This document shows positions 60,113 to 64,000 of a DNA stretch of 64,000 bases, piece by piece (within the stretch, counting starts at the first letter, position 1; every line of letters starts with the position of its first letter). The position numbers and the translations under genes were made by a program. The stretch comes from Salvator merianae (taxonomy: Eukaryota; Chordata; Lepidosauria; Squamata; Teiidae): positions 45,242,522 to 45,306,521 of the forward strand of contig QVOM02000025.1 of the NCBI GenBank assembly GCA_003586115.2, in the 5' to 3' direction. Under the pieces are notes generated by a model. It searched no databases. It was not told where the DNA came from and worked only from the letters and a program-made list of their open reading frames with translations.

Positions 60113-62587
60113 CTAAGAACTGGCCATTGGGTTCATCAAACGGTTCACAACCACCCAAATGTGTTCTGACCTCCCCCCCCCTTCTACAGTCATGCCTGCC
60201 ACCTCCCAAGATTGCACCCTGGCCTCTCCCCCCTTCCCCCCTTGTGGCCTCTCCCTCCCCAGATCATATCCCAGCTTCCCCAGTTGCACCTGCCATCTCC
60301 CACATTGTGTCCCAGCCTTTCCCCCTTCCCTTATCATGTCCTGAGCCACATCCCCCCATTGCTCCATCGGGTCCGTGGGCTTTTACCTGGGTCCACATTA
60401 TTCCACTGTCACCAGTCATTCAGTCTAGAGAAGTCCATGGCAGCTGGTTTCCTCCTCTTGTGCCTACTAGTCTTCTGGAGTGGAGGATACAAGCCCCTAC
60501 AGGGCCTAGTATGTGGCTGTGCATACATCATACTTCCTGCAAAGGCCTTGACAATTGCATCCGAGGTCTGGGGCTTGCTAGGGCACAATCAGGGAATGAG
60601 GAGAGCCTGGGCCCTGGTGTGGGGGAGAATTTGAACAAAAATTTGTCAAATTTCTCCCCATTTGTGCTTGTTTTTGGATCAAACCCTAAACTTTTCAAGG
60701 GGATCTATCTGCAAATGAACTCCAAAGGCCTCCCCAACCTCATTCTGTACAAAGAACCAATTTGACACGTCCCTCATTTGAAAAGATTGTTGTGAACAGG
60801 AGAGGTATTTTCATGGGGGTGAGAAGTAAAATACAGTATATAATCTCCTTCATCTTAACTGAAAAGGGCAATAAAAGGAAAAAGAATATCTGCATTGATA
60901 ATGTTGGTAAAATCCATGTTGTTGGCACTTGCACAGAATGTCTTTCCAATAATTGGGAAAGGGTGTAATTAAGAAGCAAATTTCTCTTCAAACTATTTCT
61001 GTATCCATCACGGGAGTTGATGTTCAGAATTTCTGCAAATTCCGTGTGTTTCTGTTATAACTAGTTGCCATAAGAATCTCAGGGTCTTTCTGAAGCCAGA
61101 TGGAAAGCTGTAACATCACCCGGCTTTCAGAACTGAGCTTGTAAGAGGATATAGTCATCTGGGTTTCAGTGGCAACATGGGTGGATTGTGCTTCTTCAGT
61201 TCTGTGGCTGTGAATGAACTACTGTGTGGTACTGTAATGCCATCTGCACCCAAAGGAGCTGAATGTGCCCATTGGTGTGCAGCACTCAAATTACACCTGA
61301 CGAAAGAGAAACAGATTGTTAGAGAGCAAACATACAGCTGTCAGTTCCCAGCATCCATGCCAGATCCCTTTCTGCTGCTCAGTTGCTTTGCCATGCGTGA
61401 GCTCTGAAAGTAAACAAAAGCTGCCGCAGGAAAAGAAAATGCAGATAGTCTGGTCATTATGGAGCCAGAATACTGTATTTCCCAGCTTCCTACAGACTTA
61501 CTCTGTTTTCCATCCTGTGGGTAGGATAAAAAATGTCTATTTCTCATGTACTTGCAAATTGCCCAGAACAAAGTCACTAATTCAATTCCCTCTCAGCCAT
61601 GAATTCACTGGGAAATCTAAGGCCATGTGTACACAACACTCCCTTCAAGATGTCTCGAGAGGGGAGTTGTAACTAACTGGCCTGACTGACAAGAAAAGCC
61701 GTTTACACAGCCACTTCCCCAGCTGACTCAGAGGTTGCTGGATCCGGTCTGTGGAGGCCAATTTTTTAACCTCCATTGACAGTAGGCTGTATTATGCACA
61801 TGCCAGTAGCCGCTTGATTGGCTTGCCATGGTAATATGGCCACTACAATACAAAGCAAGGTATGAGGCTATTTAAAAGAAGGAAAATTCTCTTAATGTGC
61901 CCTGTCCTATTTCAAACTTGCTTTGGAGAGCAGTTTGTAAGAAGTGCAGCCCATGTTATCATCTACCTCTTCATGGGCGGGACCACATTGCACGTGTGTG
62001 TGACATCATCATGTGGATGCACGTTCAGGCTCTCTGAACCTGCACAATGATGATATGTAATGATCTGCACACAAGCACAATGCATCCCTGTCCACAGAGA
62101 GGGAGATAATGGTGATGGCCATGTTTCCAGCAGTGGCAAGTTCCCTACAGCTTGTCAATGGGACTCACCTACTTATGAGTCACTGCAGTTGCCAAGGAGA
62201 GCCTGGGGTTGTCAGATGAAGCACCTGACAGTCCTAGGCCTCTCTAAACAAACTTCTTACAAACTGCAGTTCGGCACATTGGCTGGTAGTCATCTGAACA
62301 CCTCACCCTGGGTGCGTTTCTTCCCAGGCCTGAAGATATTCCTTATGGACATCTGAACACAACCTGACACCAGATTTAGATCAGCATAATGGAGACAATA
62401 ATATTAGACTGAAAACAATAATGTTGGAATTAATTTTCCCAGTGTGGATGTTAGGGATTGTTTCTGCCCTCATCCTTGATCAGTAGCAATGCTGAAAGCA
62501 CCAGGCTAGGAAAAATAGACAAAGATGTCCAACAGATCTGAGCACTCAGAATAGCAAAAAAGACGCTGAAAGTTCTTATGCTTCTTT
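60113..62587. other. Unannotated DNA: C-rich repeat and foldback region
   Basis: At 60160-60370 the plus strand is a C-rich degenerate repeat (recurring CACCTCCCA/CATCTCCCA, CCCAGCCTTTCCCCC and CCCTGGCCTCTCCCC words), which explains a long proline-rich open frame. Positions 60380-61600 show nothing recognisable. Positions 61620-62365 form a foldback: CAGTTTGTAAGAAGT (61931-61945) pairs with ACTTCTTACAAACTG (62252-62266), and a central imperfect hairpin lies at 62003-62058. Confidence 0.5.
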
Positions 62588-63677
62588 GGCTGCATTCCAA
62601 CATGGCATTTAATCAGTTTACAGGCCGTCTTCAGTTCCCGCTGTCCCGACATGATCTTGCCGTTCCGTAATTTTTATGGATTAAATTGGCGAAATCCGGA
62701 TTACTTTGTCTTCGGATTTAATGAACTCTCAAGCCGTTCCAGATCGCTAGCGCGCTTTACTTTGTGCTGTGGGCACGGGGAAAGCGATTATTTGAGAGGG
62801 ACCGTACTGTTTTGGGGGGCATGCAGAGGGAGGGATCCCCATTTTGTGCCATCCAATGACAGACTTTGTGGGTGGGCAGGAAGCACAGTAGTTTCCTCTG
62901 CCTCCATTATCCCCCCTTCCCTCGCTGCCAGGGGAAAAGAAATCGTCCTCCTTCTTCGCTAAGCTGCGGTCCTGCCAGGAAGAAATTAAAGGCTTTCTCC
63001 ACTTCCGTCGGCTCGTTAAAGCAAAAAATAAACTGCGCCTGTTTGGAGTTTTGCCATTGTCAGCACACAGTTACACAGTTACACAGCTACACAGCGGGAG
63101 GAAGATGAGTCAAAATAGCAGCACTGTCAAAATAGTAGAGCCCCCCCATGTTCCCTCCCCACTTTTTCCCTTTGTTATGGACCTCTCCCTGCTTTTAGGC
63201 TTTTGCAGTTGCGTTAAAGTGCATCAGCAGGGGAGCTCTCATACGCATTTCAAAAGAACTTTAAAAAGCTTAAAGTTCATAGTTTTAAAGTGAACATAGT
63301 TTTAAAGTTCTGCTTGTGTAGACAGAGGCTGCAGGGAGGAGAAGGAGCAAATGGTGAATGCCTAGTAACGCTGCCAAGTGAATCCATGTTCTGAAGCAGC
63401 AGCGGGGACATACGGAGAGCGGAGCTGGAGTTTCCCGCCCCTGTGACATTAAGGTTTGAACATTGGGACTGCAGCCAATCGCTGACTGCATAGGGAGGAG
63501 AATTTGACGAGGGGTGGAGGCAGAAAGGGTACTGCCAAGCACGGGAAATATCAGTGTGGGAACGAGCAAGTACGAATTGACTCCGTGTTAAAGTGTAACT
63601 GTGGGAACGACCAGAAGACAAATTCACTGCGTGTACTCTTCTGATATGAATTACATTGACGATGTCCGACCGCAGCC
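62588..63677. mobile_element. Candidate 1.1-kb Harbinger-like element, family D
   Basis: The left end GGCTGCATTCCAACATGG and the right end GATGTCCGACCGCAGCC are inverted with mismatches, and TTT lies on both sides (62585-62587, 63678-63680). The GGCTGC terminus matches the proven element at 31649-32124. Composition is distinct (CpG-containing, with GC-rich and AT-rich blocks). A near-repeat GTGGGAACGA..ACTC/CACTGCGTGT occurs at about 63556 and 63603. The long minus-strand frame resembles no transposase, so it is probably non-autonomous. Confidence 0.55.
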
Positions 63678-63680
63678 TTT

Positions 63681-64000
63681 GTGTCATTGTTGCATGATCA
63701 TGAGCAAAAGCAACAATCATTTTTGGGCCACTGCTCAATGGTTTCCCAAGCTTTTTCCACAACTCCCTGTCCTGGGCAGTCCTATTGCTATGTGATTGAA
63801 TATTCCTTCTGTCCACCAGTCATAATTTCTTCTAGCAACAGGTCCAATATTGTTGTAAGATACTATGATCTTGATTATTATGCCTCCTTGAATCTGTTTC
63901 CTAATAGTCTTTTTTTCCCTTAATATACCCAGCACCCAAAATACCAAATTGCAGAGCAATAGCCTTTAAACACAGTATTTTATATGTATCAGGTTCACAT
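63681..64000. other. Unannotated AT-rich DNA
   Basis: Nothing is recognised up to the window edge. Confidence 0.5.

Noticed and set aside
60127..60765. A 212-codon proline-rich open frame
   Set aside because: It comes from a C-rich degenerate repeat. There is no domain, and the other frames are equally open for the same reason.
63277..63816. A 179-codon minus-strand open frame
   Set aside because: It has no similarity to a known protein or transposase, runs through the inverted terminus of a candidate element, and has random composition.
1..64000. CRISPR array, operon or bacterial mobile system
   Set aside because: The sequence is vertebrate: LINEs, MITEs, microsatellites and no dense coding. 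No evenly spaced direct repeats were seen.
1..64000. tRNA genes or tRNA-derived SINEs
   Set aside because: I found no convincing A box plus B box pair or cloverleaf. The tails seen fit L2 ends.

Overview
The window looks like gene-poor, interspersed-repeat-rich vertebrate DNA, most likely from a squamate reptile (lizard, gecko or snake). The main clues are a BovB/RTE LINE 3' end (about 10438-10984), several degenerate L2 LINEs with CAAA-type tails, a nearly full-length CR1 LINE ending in the ATTCTATG-type tail (about 56130-60112), and very many small non-autonomous DNA transposons with 3-bp target duplications. BovB together with abundant L2, CR1 and MITEs fits squamates better than birds, crocodilians or turtles. 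This is inferred from family knowledge, not from a database search. I found no host protein-coding gene, tRNA, rRNA or CRISPR array that I can support. All recognisable coding sequence is retrotransposon-derived and broken.

Layout. Positions 1-13491 are single-copy in the window: unique AT-rich DNA peppered with about ten 270-540 bp MITEs, one hAT-type MITE, one BovB end and several microsatellites. Positions 13492-34932 (21.4 kb) reappear almost base for base at 35432-56881, and the two copies are separated by a 499-bp run of N (34933-35431). Each copy carries the same series: a 49-bp-arm palindrome, MITEs, two facing trinucleotide microsatellites, a nested pair of L2 elements, a GC-rich hAT-like foldback with a 9-bp target duplication, a CpG-rich double hairpin, an L2 reverse-transcriptase fragment split by a Harbinger-like MITE with a 3-bp duplication, a minus-strand LINE 3' end, and the start of a CR1. 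In the right copy the CR1 runs on to its 3' end near 60112. Positions 60113-64000 are single-copy again and hold a C-rich degenerate repeat, a foldback region and a 1.1-kb element with GGCTGC termini.

The main structural result is the 21.4-kb repeat on both sides of the gap. The left copy runs into the gap, the right copy starts at the gap, both ends lie in dispersed repeats, and I count roughly 0.1 percent substitutions with nearly all microsatellites the same length. This is what two unmerged overlapping contigs (alleles or the same haplotype) would produce, so a false duplication is the leading explanation; a very recent real tandem duplication is the alternative. The last 540 bp of the left copy, inside CR1, differ from the right copy by about 3 percent, which suggests the contig end was extended with reads from another CR1 copy.

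I did not find a convincing undescribed biological system. The most interesting sequence-level points are the MITE superfamily whose termini carry a consensus 5' splice donor, the palindromes and CpG-rich hairpins, and two stretches that look like conserved non-coding elements.
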